From positions 2,584,176 through 2,648,175 of the forward strand of contig NZ_ARWB01000001.1 of NCBI RefSeq assembly GCF_000384475.1: a stretch of DNA of 64,000 bases, read 5' to 3'. Below, piece after piece: positions 1 to 10,095 of this stretch; within the stretch, counting starts at the first letter, position 1, and each line of letters begins with the position of its first letter. Source of the DNA: Methylopila sp. M107 (GTDB taxonomy: Bacteria > Pseudomonadota > Alphaproteobacteria > Rhizobiales > Methylopilaceae). The notes beneath the pieces were generated by a model that saw only the letters and a list, made by a program, of their open reading frames with translations, was not told the origin of the DNA and searched no databases. The position numbers were made by a program, and so were the translations under genes.

Positions 1-903
1 GTCGCGCAGTTCGTGAAAATCCTCGAAGAGAACGGCGCGCTCGAATATTCGATCATCATCGCGGCGACCGCCTCGGATCCCGCCCCGATGCAGTTCCTGG
101 CGCCCTTCGCCGGCTGCGCCATGGGCGAATATTTCCGCGACAACGGCATGCACGCGCTGATGGTCTATGACGATCTGTCGAAGCAGGCCGTCGCCTATCG
201 CCAGATGTCACTGCTGCTGCGCCGCCCGCCGGGCCGCGAAGCGTATCCGGGCGACGTGTTCTACCTGCACTCGCGCCTGCTCGAGCGCGCCGCCAAGCTC
301 AACGACGAGAACGGCAACGGCTCGCTCACCGCGCTGCCCGTGATCGAGACCCAGGCGAACGACGTCTCGGCCTACATCCCGACCAACGTGATCTCGATCA
401 CCGACGGCCAGATCTTCCTGGAGTCCGACCTGTTCTACCAGGGCGTCCGCCCGGCCGTGAACGTCGGCCTCTCGGTGTCGCGCGTCGGCTCCTCGGCGCA
501 GATCAAGGCGATGAAGCAGGTCGCCGGCAAGATCAAGGGCGAGCTCGCGCAGTACCGCGAAATGGCGGCCTTCGCGCAGTTCGGCTCCGACCTCGACGCC
601 TCGACCCAGCGCCTGCTGAACCGCGGCGCCCGCCTTACCGAACTTCTCAAGCAGCCGGCGTTCTCGCCGCTGCGCGTCGAGGAGCAGGTCGTCGTGATCT
701 ACGCCGGCACCAACGGCTATCTCGACAAGCTTCCGGTCGGAAAGATCCGCAAATACGAGGCCGAGCTGCTCGAGCACCTCAACTCGAGCGAGAAGGGCCT
801 GCTCGACACCATCCGCAAGGACAAGGCGCTCAAGGACGAGACCATCGCGAAGGTGAAGAGCGTGCTCGACAGCTTCTCGAAGTCGTTCGGCGACGGCGAG
901 TGA
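1..903 (+). CDS. atpA: ATP synthase F1 subunit alpha, 3' part (5' end outside window)
   Basis: The frame is open from base 1, so the start and roughly the first 40% of the gene lie outside; about 300 codons remain. The product is the non-catalytic nucleotide-binding alpha subunit of the F1 head of ATP synthase, which alternates with beta on the cytoplasmic face of the inner membrane. Visible family blocks are [35 protein letters not shown] and the [14 protein letters not shown] stretch that carries the conserved arginine finger region, followed by the helical C-terminal domain ending in FGDGE. It is the first visible gene of an operon with atpG 35 bases downstream. The identity is secure from sequence and gene order; only the truncation limits it. 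Confidence 0.97.
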   Translation, partial: VAQFVKILEENGALEYSIIIAATASDPAPMQFLAPFAGCAMGEYFRDNGMHALMVYDDLSKQAVAYRQMSLLLRRPPGREAYPGDVFYLHSRLLERAAKLNDENGNGSLTALPVIETQANDVSAYIPTNVISITDGQIFLESDLFYQGVRPAVNVGLSVSRVGSSAQIKAMKQVAGKIKGELAQYREMAAFAQFGSDLDASTQRLLNRGARLTELLKQPAFSPLRVEEQVVVIYAGTNGYLDKLPVGKIRKYEAELLEHLNSSEKGLLDTIRKDKALKDETIAKVKSVLDSFSKSFGDGE

Positions 904-938
904 TCTCGTAAGGTCGAAAGCGGAGTTCGGACGCCCAG

Positions 939-1823
939 ATGGCGAGTCTCAAGGACCTCAGGAACCGCATCGCCTCGGTCAAGGCGACGCAGAAGATCAC
1001 CAAGGCCATGCAGATGGTGGCCGCGGCGAAGCTGCGTCGCGCCGAGCAGGCGGCGGCGGCGTCGAGCCCCTATGCGGAACGCATGGAGCGCGTGCTGTCG
1101 AACCTCGCCGCCGGCATGAAGGGCTCGCCGCTCGCGCCGCGCCTGCTCGCCGGAACGGGATCGGACAAGCGCCATTTGCTCGTGGTGATCACGGCCGACC
1201 GCGGTCTCTGCGGCGGCTTCAACTCCTCGATCTCGCGGCTCGCGCGCGACCATGCCCGCAGGCTTCTGGCCGAAGGCAAGGAGGTCACGTTCCTCTGCGT
1301 CGGACGCAAGGGCGCGGACATTCTGAAGCGCCAGTTCCCGGGCAAGATCGACGACGTCATCACGCTGCGCGACGTCAAGCGCGTCGGCTTCACCGAGGCG
1401 CAGAACATCGCCGAGCGGATCTTCGACCTCTACAACGAGGACAAGTTCGACGTCGCGACGATGTTCTTCTCGAAGTTCAAGTCGGTCGTCAGCCAGATCC
1501 CGACCGCGCAGCAGATCGTGCCGGCCGAAATCCCCGAGGGCGACGAGACCAAGGACGAGCTGCAGGGCGCGGTCTACGAGTACGAGCCGTCCGAGGAGGA
1601 GATCCTCGACGAGCTGCTGCCCCGCAACGTCGCCATCCAGCTTCTGAAAGCGCTTCTTCAGAACGCCGCCTCCGAGCAGGGCGCGCGCATGTCCGCGATG
1701 GACAACGCGACCCGCAACGCCGGCGACATGATCAAGAAGCTTTCGCTCGAATATAACCGCACACGCCAGGCGCAGATCACCAAGGAGCTGATCGAGATCA
1801 TCTCCGGCGCCGAAGCGCTCTGA
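939..1823 (+). CDS. atpG: ATP synthase F1 subunit gamma
   Basis: A 294-residue protein, the usual length for gamma, the rotating central stalk that couples proton flow through Fo to catalysis in F1. The N terminus [20 protein letters not shown] and the C-terminal segment with [20 protein letters not shown] are the two long helices that form the coiled-coil axle; the middle [17 protein letters not shown] is a family signature. The ATG follows atpA by 35 bases and precedes atpD by 25, which fits co-transcription. No anomalies are visible. Confidence 0.97.
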   Translation: MASLKDLRNRIASVKATQKITKAMQMVAAAKLRRAEQAAAASSPYAERMERVLSNLAAGMKGSPLAPRLLAGTGSDKRHLLVVITADRGLCGGFNSSISRLARDHARRLLAEGKEVTFLCVGRKGADILKRQFPGKIDDVITLRDVKRVGFTEAQNIAERIFDLYNEDKFDVATMFFSKFKSVVSQIPTAQQIVPAEIPEGDETKDELQGAVYEYEPSEEEILDELLPRNVAIQLLKALLQNAASEQGARMSAMDNATRNAGDMIKKLSLEYNRTRQAQITKELIEIISGAEAL

Positions 1824-1848
1824 CGACCTTCCGACGAGGACCACTTAA

Positions 1849-3267
<1,419 letters not shown>

Positions 3268-3310
3268 GGCTCCCGGCAAGTCCCGCATGGCGTAGCGTAG
3301 AGTAAGGCCG

Positions 3311-3556
3311 ATGAACGCGAAGGTTCTGTTTCTCGTCATCGGCCTCGTGGTCGGCGGGCTCGTCGGCTGGCTGACGCGGCCCGAAGCCGCGGAGCTCGAC
3401 ATTCTCGGCCTGAAGGTCGAGGTGCAGGGCGACAAGGCTGCCGGCGCGAAGGGCGGTTCGCTGACGACGGGCCAGACGCAGCACGTCGCGATCTTCGCGG
3501 GCATCGGCGCGCTTCTGGGGCTTGGAATTGGCTTCGTGGCCGACCGCAGGCGCTGA
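3311..3556 (+). CDS. small two-segment membrane protein inserted between atpD and atpC
   Basis: An 81-residue protein of unknown function. Residues about 4-22 (VLFLVIGLVVGGLVGWL) and 60-76 (VAIFAGIGALLGLGIGF) are hydrophobic and Gly-rich and should span the membrane. Between them is a polar stretch with Lys, Gly and Thr, and the chain ends in a basic ADRRR tail, so both termini are probably cytoplasmic. It lies on the coding strand, 43 bases after atpD and 27 before atpC, and is therefore almost certainly in the ATP synthase transcript. I recognise no named family. A role in ATP synthase assembly or Fo stability is only an inference from position. Confidence 0.75.
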   Translation: MNAKVLFLVIGLVVGGLVGWLTRPEAAELDILGLKVEVQGDKAAGAKGGSLTTGQTQHVAIFAGIGALLGLGIGFVADRRR

Positions 3557-3583
3557 CGGATTAGGAACGGAAAGACCTCGACC

Positions 3584-3985
3584 ATGGACAGCTTCCAGTT
3601 CGAACTGGTGTCGCCCGAAAAGCTGCTGATCTCGGAAGAGGTGAGCCACGTCGTCGTGCCGGGCGTCGAGGGCGAGTTCGGCGTGCTGGCGCATCACGCG
3701 CCGCTCCTGTCGACGCTGAAGCCCGGCATCGTGAAGGTCTACAAGACCGAAGGCGGAGAGCCGGAGCGGCTGTTCGTCCAGGGCGGCTTCGCGGACGTCA
3801 ATCCGAAGGGCCTCACCATCCTCGCGGACGCTGCGGTGCCGATGTCGGAGTTCGACGTCACGAGCCTCGACGCCTCGATCAAGGACGCCGAAGAGGATCT
3901 AGCGGACGCCGAGGGCGACGTCGCCAAGCTCCGCGCCTCCCAGAAGCTCGACCAGCTCAAGCAGTTCCGCGACGCGGTCTCGTAA
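3584..3985 (+). CDS. atpC: ATP synthase F1 subunit epsilon
   Basis: A 133-residue epsilon subunit, which binds gamma and regulates ATP hydrolysis. The N-terminal beta-sandwich is evident from [20 protein letters not shown] and [20 protein letters not shown]; the C-terminal helical part ([20 protein letters not shown]) is acidic and helical. It is the last gene of the operon, and an intrinsic terminator starts 32 bases after its stop codon. The upstream small membrane protein gene is 27 bases away. Confidence 0.96.
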   Translation: MDSFQFELVSPEKLLISEEVSHVVVPGVEGEFGVLAHHAPLLSTLKPGIVKVYKTEGGEPERLFVQGGFADVNPKGLTILADAAVPMSEFDVTSLDASIKDAEEDLADAEGDVAKLRASQKLDQLKQFRDAVS

Positions 3986-4017
3986 GGCAGGCCTCAGCCG
4001 CCATACCAGCCGACGCG

Positions 4018-4044
4018 ATGCCCGGACCTGTTCCGGGCATTTTG
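4018..4044 (+). terminator. intrinsic terminator of the atp operon
   Basis: A perfect 9-bp stem (atgcccgga / tccgggcat) with a 5-base loop is followed by TTTGCT, 32 bases after the atpC stop. This is a classic rho-independent layout in the direction of the operon. Confidence 0.8.
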
Positions 4045-4059
4045 CTGTCCGATAGGATG

Positions 4060-4152
4060 CGTCATCCCCCGGTTTATCCGGGGGATCCAGAGTCGATCGT
4101 CAATCGTTGCGATGCCGGCGGACTGGTGCCCCGGATAAACCGGGGCATGACG
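4060..4152. repeat. REP-like pair of inverted palindromic repeats
   Basis: Two near-identical units of about 24 bases lie in opposite orientation. The first hairpin (4064-4086) has arms atcccccgg / ccgggggat; the second (4127-4147) has arms tgccccgg / ccggggca. Read on opposite strands, both follow the pattern cgtcat-cccc-ggtttatccgggg with one or two differences. The arrangement resembles a REP/BIME element between two convergent genes. No ORF in this gap looks coding. Confidence 0.6.
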
Positions 4153-4207
4153 TGGTGGTCCTCGGCAATACGGCCCTGCTTCCGGGCCCCGAGGCTACCT
4201 CCAACAT

Positions 4208-4241
4208 AAAAAAGCGCCGGCGCGAGGGGGCGCGCCGGCGC
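4208..4241 (-). terminator. intrinsic terminator of the molybdenum hydroxylase operon
   Basis: On the minus strand an 11-bp GC stem (cgcgccggcgc arm pair, 6-base loop) is followed directly by six T residues, 29 bases after the stop codon of the large-subunit gene. Confidence 0.85.
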
Positions 4242-4269
4242 ATCTCCACGAACGTCCTCAGGGGGGACG

Positions 4270-6486
4270 TCAGACGCTCGTGAATTTCTGGTCGCCGATC
4301 GGCAGGTCGCGCACGCGCTTGCCGGTCGCGGCGAAGATCGCATTGGCGAGCGCAGGCGCGATCGGCGGAACGCCGGGTTCTCCGATGCCTGTCGGCTTCT
4401 CTTGGCTGGGCACGATGTGCACCTCGACATGCGGCATGTCGGTGATGCGCAGCGGCTTGTAGGTGTCGAAGTTCGCCTCCTGCACCACCCCGTCCTTGAG
4501 CGTGACGGCGTTGCGGAGCGCGGCCCCGAGGCCGAATCCGACGCCGCCCTCGACCTGCGCGCGGATGACGTCGGGGTTCACCACGATCCCGCAATCCACC
4601 GCCGCGATCACGCGGTCGACCTTCACCTTGCCGTCGGCCGCGATCGTGACTTCGACCACCTGGGCGACGAACGAGTTGAAGCTCTCATGGACCGCGACCC
4701 CGCGGCCGCGCCCCTTCGCGAGCTTCTCGCCCGCCTTCCAGCCGGCCTTCTCGGCCGCGAGCTTCAGCACGCCCGCATGGCGGGGCTTCGCCTTGAGCAG
4801 CGCAAGCCGGTACTCGACCGGGTCCTTTCCGGCCGCAAAGGCGAGTTCGTCGATCATGGTCTCGACCGCGTGCGCCGTATGGGTGTGGCCGACCGAACGC
4901 CACCACAGCACCGGCACGCCGGTCTTGAGCGACGTGAGCTCGACCTTCAGGTTCGGGCAGGCATAGGCGAGGTTCGACGCGCCCTCGACGGAGGTGTCGT
5001 CGACGCCGTCCTTCACCATCATGGGCTCCATGACGGTGCCGGCCATGATCGATTGGCCGGCGATGCGGTGATGCCACGCGACCGGCATGCCGTCGGGGCC
5101 GATCGCGGCCGTCACCTTGTGGGCGTACATCGGCCTGTAGTAGCCGGCCTTCATGTCGTCCTCGCGGGTCCAGACCAGCTTGACCGGCGCCTTGCCGTCG
5201 ATCGCCTTTGCGATCGTGATCGCCTCGGCGATGTAGTCCGAGGTCGGCACCGCGCGACGGCCGAACGAGCCGCCGGCCCAGACCGTGTCAATCGTCACCT
5301 TGTCCATCGGCACGCCCGCGACCTGGGCCGCGACCGCGAGGTCGATCGACTGGAACTGCGCGCCGGTGGTGATCTTGACGCCGCCGTCCTTCAGCTCCGC
5401 GACCGCGTTCATGGGCTCCATGGGCGCGTGCGCGAGATAGGGGAAGGCGTAGTCCGCCTCGACCACCTTGGTCGCGCCCTTCAGCGCGGCCTCGGCGTCG
5501 CCCGTGTTGGTCGCTGTCGCGACGCCGGGCTTGGAGACCGCCTCCTTGCAGGCGGCGAGCAGCGCGTCGGAGCCGCGGTTTTCCGCGGCGCTGTCGTCCC
5601 ATTCGACCTTCAGTGCGTTGCGGCCCTTGATGGCGGCCCAGGTGGTCTTCGCCAGCACCGCGACGCCGGACGGAATCTGCACGACCTGTTCGACGCCCTT
5701 GACCTTCTTGGCTTCCGCATCGTCGAAGGATTTGGGCTTTCCGCCGAACTTCGGCGGATGCGCCACGACCGCGACCAGCATGCCGGGGAAATGGAGGTCC
5801 TGCGTGTAGATCGCGGTGCCGTCGGTCTTCGCGTTGTTGTCGACGCGGTGAACGCCTTCCTTGCCGATCAGGACGTATTTGCTCGGGTCCTTGAACGGCG
5901 GCGTCTGCGGCGCGACGACCGGCTCCTTGGCGGCGCCGGCCGTCTCGGCGAACTCGCCGAACGATCCGGTCTTGCCGGAGGGATGGCTGATCACGCCCTT
6001 CTCGACCTTGATCTCGCCGGCCGGAACCTTCCAGGCCGCGGCGGCCGCCGTGACGAGCGCCGCGCGGGCCGTGACGGCCGCGGTGCGGTACTGGTCCCAG
6101 GAATTGGCGATCGAGGTCGAGCCGCCTGTCCCTTGCGCCTTGAAGGCGAGGTTGGCGTAAAGGTTGGGGTTGGCGGGCGCGAACTCGGTGCGGATGGTGG
6201 CCCAGTCGGCGTCCATCTCTTCCGCGACGATCGTCGCGAGGCCGGTCGCGACGCCCTGGCCCTTATCCAGGTGCTTGACGATCACGGTGACGGCGCCGTC
6301 GGGCGACACCTTCACGAACGGGTTGAACGCGATCGCCGTCTTGGGGTCGGCCGGCATGAGCGCGGCCGCGGAATCGACCTTGAGGCCGATCAACAGGCCG
6401 ACGCCGGCGCCGCCCGCGATGGTCAGGAACGAGCGGCGCGACAGGTCGAGCGTCTCGCCGCCCTGAATCTTTTGCTGGATGGTCAT
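4270..6486 (-). CDS. molybdenum hydroxylase large subunit, isoquinoline 1-oxidoreductase beta (IorB)-like
   Basis: A 738-residue molybdopterin-binding subunit of the xanthine dehydrogenase family. The ATG at 6486 places a twin-arginine signal ([17 protein letters not shown]) near residue 15, so the enzyme is exported folded to the periplasm, as known for IorB and aldehyde oxidoreductases of this branch. Two MoCo-binding domains can be followed; the region near the C terminus has [17 protein letters not shown], containing the catalytic Glu of the family. The partner [2Fe-2S] subunit gene ends only 4 bases upstream, so the pair is an operon. No dedicated cytochrome c or FAD subunit is adjacent. 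The likely reaction is hydroxylation of an N-heterocycle or aldehyde with electrons passed to cytochromes; the substrate cannot be deduced. Confidence 0.9.
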   Translation of the reverse strand: MTIQQKIQGGETLDLSRRSFLTIAGGAGVGLLIGLKVDSAAALMPADPKTAIAFNPFVKVSPDGAVTVIVKHLDKGQGVATGLATIVAEEMDADWATIRTEFAPANPNLYANLAFKAQGTGGSTSIANSWDQYRTAAVTARAALVTAAAAAWKVPAGEIKVEKGVISHPSGKTGSFGEFAETAGAAKEPVVAPQTPPFKDPSKYVLIGKEGVHRVDNNAKTDGTAIYTQDLHFPGMLVAVVAHPPKFGGKPKSFDDAEAKKVKGVEQVVQIPSGVAVLAKTTWAAIKGRNALKVEWDDSAAENRGSDALLAACKEAVSKPGVATATNTGDAEAALKGATKVVEADYAFPYLAHAPMEPMNAVAELKDGGVKITTGAQFQSIDLAVAAQVAGVPMDKVTIDTVWAGGSFGRRAVPTSDYIAEAITIAKAIDGKAPVKLVWTREDDMKAGYYRPMYAHKVTAAIGPDGMPVAWHHRIAGQSIMAGTVMEPMMVKDGVDDTSVEGASNLAYACPNLKVELTSLKTGVPVLWWRSVGHTHTAHAVETMIDELAFAAGKDPVEYRLALLKAKPRHAGVLKLAAEKAGWKAGEKLAKGRGRGVAVHESFNSFVAQVVEVTIAADGKVKVDRVIAAVDCGIVVNPDVIRAQVEGGVGFGLGAALRNAVTLKDGVVQEANFDTYKPLRITDMPHVEVHIVPSQEKPTGIGEPGVPPIAPALANAIFAATGKRVRDLPIGDQKFTSV

Positions 6487-6490
6487 AGGA

Positions 6491-6961
6491 TCAAGCCTCC
6501 AGCCGCTTGGATGCGTCGTGGATCGCGGCGCGGATGCGCTGATAGGTGGCGCAGCGGCAGACATTGCCGCTCATCGCAGCGTCGATGTCCTTGTCGGAGG
6601 GCTTCTTGTTGGAGGTCAGCAGAGCCACCGCCGACATGATCTGGCCGGACTGGCAGTAGCCGCACTGCACGACGTCGAGTTCGCGCCAGGCGGCCTGCAC
6701 GGCCTTGCCTTCCTTGCCGGCCGACTGGCCGACAACGTATTCGATCGTCTGGATTTCGCTGTCCTCGACGTCGCTGATCGGCGTCTGGCAGGAGCGGATC
6801 GGCGAGCCGTCGAGATGCACCGTGCAGGCGCCGCACTGCGCGACGCCGCAGCCGAACTTGGTGCCCGTCAGGCCGATTTCGTCGCGGATCACCCACAGCA
6901 GCGGGGTGTCGGGCTCGACGTCGAGTTCGCGCGCCTCGCCGTTGATCTTGAGCTTGATCAT
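6491..6961 (-). CDS. [2Fe-2S] small subunit of molybdenum hydroxylase, IorA-like
   Basis: A 156-residue ferredoxin-type subunit. The first cluster motif is [17 protein letters not shown] with a further Cys in IRSCQT; the second, all-helical domain has CGYCQSGQ and [12 protein letters not shown]. These are the two [2Fe-2S] sites of the family that move electrons away from the molybdenum centre. The chosen ATG (6961) has a GAGGAGAC ribosome binding site 5 bases upstream. The gene is upstream of and co-directional with the IorB-like subunit, and small subunits without a signal are known to be co-exported with the Tat-bearing large subunit. Confidence 0.92.
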   Translation of the reverse strand: MIKLKINGEARELDVEPDTPLLWVIRDEIGLTGTKFGCGVAQCGACTVHLDGSPIRSCQTPISDVEDSEIQTIEYVVGQSAGKEGKAVQAAWRELDVVQCGYCQSGQIMSAVALLTSNKKPSDKDIDAAMSGNVCRCATYQRIRAAIHDASKRLEA

Positions 6962-7153
6962 ATCGTCTCCTCGGGCCCATCGGCCCGCGCAAGCGCCGCC
7001 TCTCACCGGAGACGGCTCTGGATGCTGCGGATGCTAACGGCAAGATTTGACCTGTTCCAGTTACAGACGCGTGCGCTCGCGCAAGCTTGAGGCGGCGACA
7101 CGTGAGGGTTGCGTGCGGCTGGCCGAAAGCAGGCGCCTTCTCGAACCGAAGCT

Positions 7154-7193
7154 TTGACGTTGCCGTGCGCCGCCCGTAGCGTTACATGTAACG
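7154..7193 (+). promoter_or_regulatory. putative mazEF promoter with 14-bp perfect palindrome operator
   Basis: TTGACG at 7154-7159 is spaced 17 bases from TAGCGT (7177-7182), a plausible sigma70-type pair with a weak -10. The perfect palindrome cgttacatgtaacg at 7180-7193 overlaps the -10 and ends 18 bases before the antitoxin ATG. Antitoxin or toxin-antitoxin complexes commonly repress from such sites; binding here is inferred. Confidence 0.5.
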
Positions 7194-7211
7194 GAGACCG
7201 AGGCGACCAAG

Positions 7212-7433
7212 ATGGCGGATTCAACGGCCGATCGCGTACGGAAGCGCCGGGACGCGCTCCGCGCCGCCGGGCTGCGGCCGGTTCAGATCTGGGTGCCCGA
7301 TAGCCGTAGGCCCGGTTTCGCCGACGAGTGCAGGAAGCAATCCAGGCTTGTCGCCGAATCTGATCGGAGAGACGGCGGACTTGCCGACTTCATGGACGCG
7401 GCGCTGGACGACCTGCTTGAGACCCCCGAGTGA
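7212..7433 (+). CDS. antitoxin, MazE family (DUF3018-like)
   Basis: A 73-residue protein with the pattern RVRKRRDALRAAGLRPVQIW followed by VPDSRRPGFADECRKQSRLV and an acidic C-terminal tail (DFMDAALDDLLETPE). This is the layout of the short MazE-family antitoxins paired with MazF/PemK: a basic N-terminal DNA-binding part and an acidic toxin-binding tail. Its stop overlaps the toxin start in a GTGA arrangement, so translation is coupled. The palindrome immediately upstream is its probable autoregulatory site. Confidence 0.88.
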   Translation: MADSTADRVRKRRDALRAAGLRPVQIWVPDSRRPGFADECRKQSRLVAESDRRDGGLADFMDAALDDLLETPE

Positions 7434-7753
7434 CGCGCGGCGATCTGGTCACGGTTTCTATCGGCGGCGATTTCGGCAAGCCGCGCCCGGCGCTCGTCAT
7501 CCAGTCCGATCGCTTCGCAGAAAGCGCGACAGTCACGGTTCTGCTGCTCTCCGGCACGCTCGTCGACACGCCGCTGATCCGGCTTACAGTGCAGCCGTCC
7601 GCCTCAAATGGCCTGCGCACACCGTCTCAAGTCATGGTGGACAAGGCCATGACAGTGAGGCGAGAGAAGATCGGGGCGCCGTTCGGGCGGCTCGACGCCG
7701 AGGCGATGACGTCGGTCAGCCGATCGCTCGCGCTCTTCCTCGGCGTCGCCTGA
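7430..7753 (+). CDS. toxin, MazF/PemK family endoribonuclease
   Basis: A 107-residue protein beginning at a GTG that overlaps the antitoxin stop. The N terminus MTRGDLVTVSIGGDFGKPRP carries the conserved RGD/G-V and KPRPALVIQ pattern of MazF, and PSQVMVDKAMTVRREKIG matches the conserved second half (the V-D-K-x-x-T/P region). MazF enzymes cut single-stranded RNA at short sequence motifs and are held inactive by the antitoxin. The length is normal and no catalytic residue appears lost. Confidence 0.9.
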   Translation: MTRGDLVTVSIGGDFGKPRPALVIQSDRFAESATVTVLLLSGTLVDTPLIRLTVQPSASNGLRTPSQVMVDKAMTVRREKIGAPFGRLDAEAMTSVSRSLALFLGVA

Positions 7754-7766
7754 GGTTGAAAAGCGG

Positions 7767-8705
7767 ATGGATGGCATGCGGCTTCTGATGCTCGGCGCCG
7801 GCGGGATCGGCGGCTATTTTGGCGGACGGGTCGCCCAGGGAGGCGGGGACGTCACGTTTCTGGTCCGCCCGGCGCGGGCGGAAAAGATCGCCGCCGGCGG
7901 TCTCAGGATCGTCAGCCCGGTCGGCGACGTCACTCTGAAGCCGAAGACGATTACGCAGGCCGCCGAGCCGTTCGACGCGGTCCTTCTGTCCTGCAAGGCC
8001 TACGATCTCGACAGCGCGATCGAGGCGATCGCGCCGGCGGTCGGACCCGACACGCTCGTCGTGCCGCTGCTGAACGGCCTTCGCCACTACGCCGCGCTCG
8101 ACCAGCGCTTCGGCGCCGATCGGGTGGCGGGCGGGCTCGCGCACATTCCCGTCACGCTGAAGCCCGACGGCTCGATCGTCCACATGGCCCCGTTGCAGCG
8201 GCTGATCGTCGGGGCGCGTTCGGAAGGGCAGGGCGCGGCGTGCGAAGCGCTTCACAAGGCGCTGGAGCCAGGCGGCTTCCGGCCGATCCTGACCCAGAAC
8301 GTCGCCCAGGCGATGTGGGACAAATATGTGATGCTCGCGGCCTTCGCGGGGCTCACCTGCCTGATGCGCGCGCCGGTCGGGGCGATCATGCAGGCGGCGG
8401 ACGGCGAGGCGATCGCGGAGGCGTTCCTGGCCGAATGCACGGCCGTCGCGGACGCGGCCGGGCAGCGGCCGAGCGAGAAATCGCTCGGCGAAGCGCGCGC
8501 GCTGATGACCACCAAGGGCTCCCAGAACACGGCGTCGATGCTGCGCGACCTCGAGGGCGGCGGCCGCACCGAGCATGACCACCTGCTGGGCGACATGCTC
8601 GACCGCGCCCGCGCGGCGAAGATCCCCGCGCCGATGCTCACCGTCGCGCTCGCCCACATGCAGGCGCAGGAGGCGAAGCGCGAAAGCCGGAAGGCGGCGG
8701 CCTGA
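7767..8705 (+). CDS. panE: 2-dehydropantoate 2-reductase
   Basis: A 312-residue ketopantoate reductase-family protein. The N-terminal dinucleotide motif GAGGIGGYFGGRVAQ binds NADPH, and the KAYD motif in VLLSCKAYDLDSA and the C-terminal helical domain with KGSQNTASMLRDLE match the family. The reaction reduces 2-dehydropantoate to pantoate for coenzyme A synthesis. Start choice between 7767 and an ATG three codons in (7776) is uncertain because neither has a strong ribosome binding site. It is co-directional with the toxin gene 13 bases upstream, probably incidentally. Paralogues in the family act on other 2-keto acids, so substrate specificity is not certain. Confidence 0.88.
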   Translation: MDGMRLLMLGAGGIGGYFGGRVAQGGGDVTFLVRPARAEKIAAGGLRIVSPVGDVTLKPKTITQAAEPFDAVLLSCKAYDLDSAIEAIAPAVGPDTLVVPLLNGLRHYAALDQRFGADRVAGGLAHIPVTLKPDGSIVHMAPLQRLIVGARSEGQGAACEALHKALEPGGFRPILTQNVAQAMWDKYVMLAAFAGLTCLMRAPVGAIMQAADGEAIAEAFLAECTAVADAAGQRPSEKSLGEARALMTTKGSQNTASMLRDLEGGGRTEHDHLLGDMLDRARAAKIPAPMLTVALAHMQAQEAKRESRKAAA

Positions 8706-8711
8706 CCGAAG

Positions 8712-9227
8712 TCAGGAGGCCGGCTGCAGCGGCTGCTCGAGGATCTGGTTGCGCATCAGATAGCCTGCGCCGTGTTTCCAGGACTCGTCGGTGTTGCCGC
8801 GGATGTCGGTGCTGCCCTTGCGCACCACCTCGCCGGTCTTGGTGTTCCGGATCTCGACATTGATGTTGAGGATCAGGTTCGAGACCTTCTGGACGTAACC
8901 CATCAGCGAGTAGTCGGCGCCGAGCTTGGCCGCGATGTCGGCCGGGCAGCGCCCACAGGTCCGCAGCACCTGAGCGCCGATGTCGGCCTTGGCGGGCGCG
9001 ACGTCGACCACCTCAATGTCCTTCGACTTCAGGAAATCGCGGATCTGGGTCGATAGATGGTCGATCTTGTCGGTCTGGTCCTGCCGCTTGCCCTGCATGT
9101 CGCCTTCGAGGCTCGTGTCGTAGAGCTCGAAGTCGAAGGCTGCGACCTTGACCGGGGCGGCGTGGGCCGCGCCGTTAAAAACGAATGCGCCGGCCACAGC
9201 GGCCGGAATGAGCGCGAGAACGCGCAT
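8712..9227 (-). CDS. secreted protein of unknown function, DUF2380/DUF3280-like
   Basis: A 171-residue protein with a Sec signal peptide (MRVLALIPAAVAGAFVFNGA, cleavage probably after AHA near residue 24). The mature part begins VKVAAFDFELYDTSLEG and later has CGRCPADIAAKLGADYSLMGYVQKVSNLILNI, resembling periplasmic proteins that share a fold with the N-terminal domain of TolB-like or DUF2380/DUF3280 families; this assignment is from memory. The two close cysteines could form a disulfide. It stands convergent with panE with 6 bases between stop codons. No function is proposed. Confidence 0.75.
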   Translation of the reverse strand: MRVLALIPAAVAGAFVFNGAAHAAPVKVAAFDFELYDTSLEGDMQGKRQDQTDKIDHLSTQIRDFLKSKDIEVVDVAPAKADIGAQVLRTCGRCPADIAAKLGADYSLMGYVQKVSNLILNINVEIRNTKTGEVVRKGSTDIRGNTDESWKHGAGYLMRNQILEQPLQPAS

Positions 9228-9372
9228 GGCTTTCCCCTTCCGATTTTTGTTGGTTGGGAAGTTAGCTAGTGCGCAATCGATCGGAGTGAACCGTGCGTCC
9301 TCGATTGTCCGTCGCTGGAACCGACGTCAAGGCGGCGTAATGACGACCTCGACCTGGTCAAACAGGTCGCCG

Positions 9373-9777
9373 TCAGGGCGCGGTTGCGACGTCCGTCTCG
9401 CGCAGGAGTTCGTCCATCGTCAGCAGCCTGCAGCCGGCGACCTTCGCCGCGGCGTAGTGCAGGCAGTCGAACGTGCTGAGCTTCCTGCGGCCAACGCCAT
9501 ATCGCGCCGCAGCCCGCACCGCGTTCGACAGCAGCTGTCGCGGCGAACCCGGCTCGCGAACCTCAATGTCGCGCGCGTCCAGGAATTCGACCACGATCGC
9601 CTCGACGGCCTCATAGCTGAGATCGAGCTTTTCGGGTCTCGCCAGCACCAGAATGGCCTCGAACGCCGCCATCGGCGAGGTCCAGGCGTCATCCGCGCCG
9701 TCGAGGCAGGAACCATAGCGTTCGGCGGTCTCCTCGAGGCTGAGCAAGGACACGATTGCGCAGGCGTCGACGAACAT
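9373..9777 (-). CDS. toxin, VapC-type PIN-domain ribonuclease
   Basis: A 134-residue PIN domain starting at MFVDACAIVSLL. The acidic metal-binding residues are visible: Asp4 in FVDA, Glu in PMAAFEAIL, Asp in LSTFDCLHYAAAK, and the terminal TMDELL aspartate. VapC enzymes cleave structured RNAs, often tRNAs or rRNA, and are neutralised by VapB. The ATG overlaps the last codon of the upstream antitoxin gene (TGATG), which decides the start over a longer reading frame and implies coupled translation. Confidence 0.88.
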   Translation of the reverse strand: MFVDACAIVSLLSLEETAERYGSCLDGADDAWTSPMAAFEAILVLARPEKLDLSYEAVEAIVVEFLDARDIEVREPGSPRQLLSNAVRAAARYGVGRRKLSTFDCLHYAAAKVAGCRLLTMDELLRETDVATAP

Positions 9778-10034
9778 CAGCTGCGCTCGCTCAGGTCCTC
9801 GTGCAAGCCATCCCACACGTCTTGCGTCACAGGACGGCTCATTCGTTCTGACGGCTGGACGCCATGCCGCTTCAGGATCGCGCGCGCGGTGTCGATCGCC
9901 GCCTCGCTCCGACGCCGTGCGCCGATCGTCTCGCGCAAGGCGGTGACGACCGCCTCCGTGATGCTGCTGCGGTCGATCTCCGCCAGTTGTCTGGCGAGCG
10001 CGTCCGCCTCCGCGTTGCGGATGTTCAGGACCAT
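9777..10034 (-). CDS. antitoxin, VapB-type
   Basis: An 85-residue protein. The N terminus MVLNIRNAEADALARQLAEI and SITEAVVTALRETIGARRR form the ribbon-helix-helix/Phd-like DNA-binding domain of PSK-type VapB antitoxins; the remaining part with WDGLHEDLSERS is the toxin-binding tail. It is the first gene of a two-gene operon and its start codon is 2 bases from one arm of an inverted repeat, the likely autoregulatory operator. Confidence 0.85.
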   Translation of the reverse strand: MVLNIRNAEADALARQLAEIDRSSITEAVVTALRETIGARRRSEAAIDTARAILKRHGVQPSERMSRPVTQDVWDGLHEDLSERS

Positions 10035-10035
10035 T

Positions 10036-10069
10036 ATGTGTAGCTCCTGACGCGGATACTACTACACAT
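10036..10069 (-). promoter_or_regulatory. putative VapBC operator (inverted repeat)
   Basis: Perfect 8-bp arms atgtgtag (10036-10043) and ctacacat (10062-10069) are separated by 18 bases, centred 19 bases upstream of the antitoxin ATG. Position and arm spacing (about 26 bases centre to centre) fit a dimer-of-dimers VapB site. Confidence 0.55.
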
Positions 10070-10095
10070 CAAGACATGGATCGAGCGCCTCGGCG

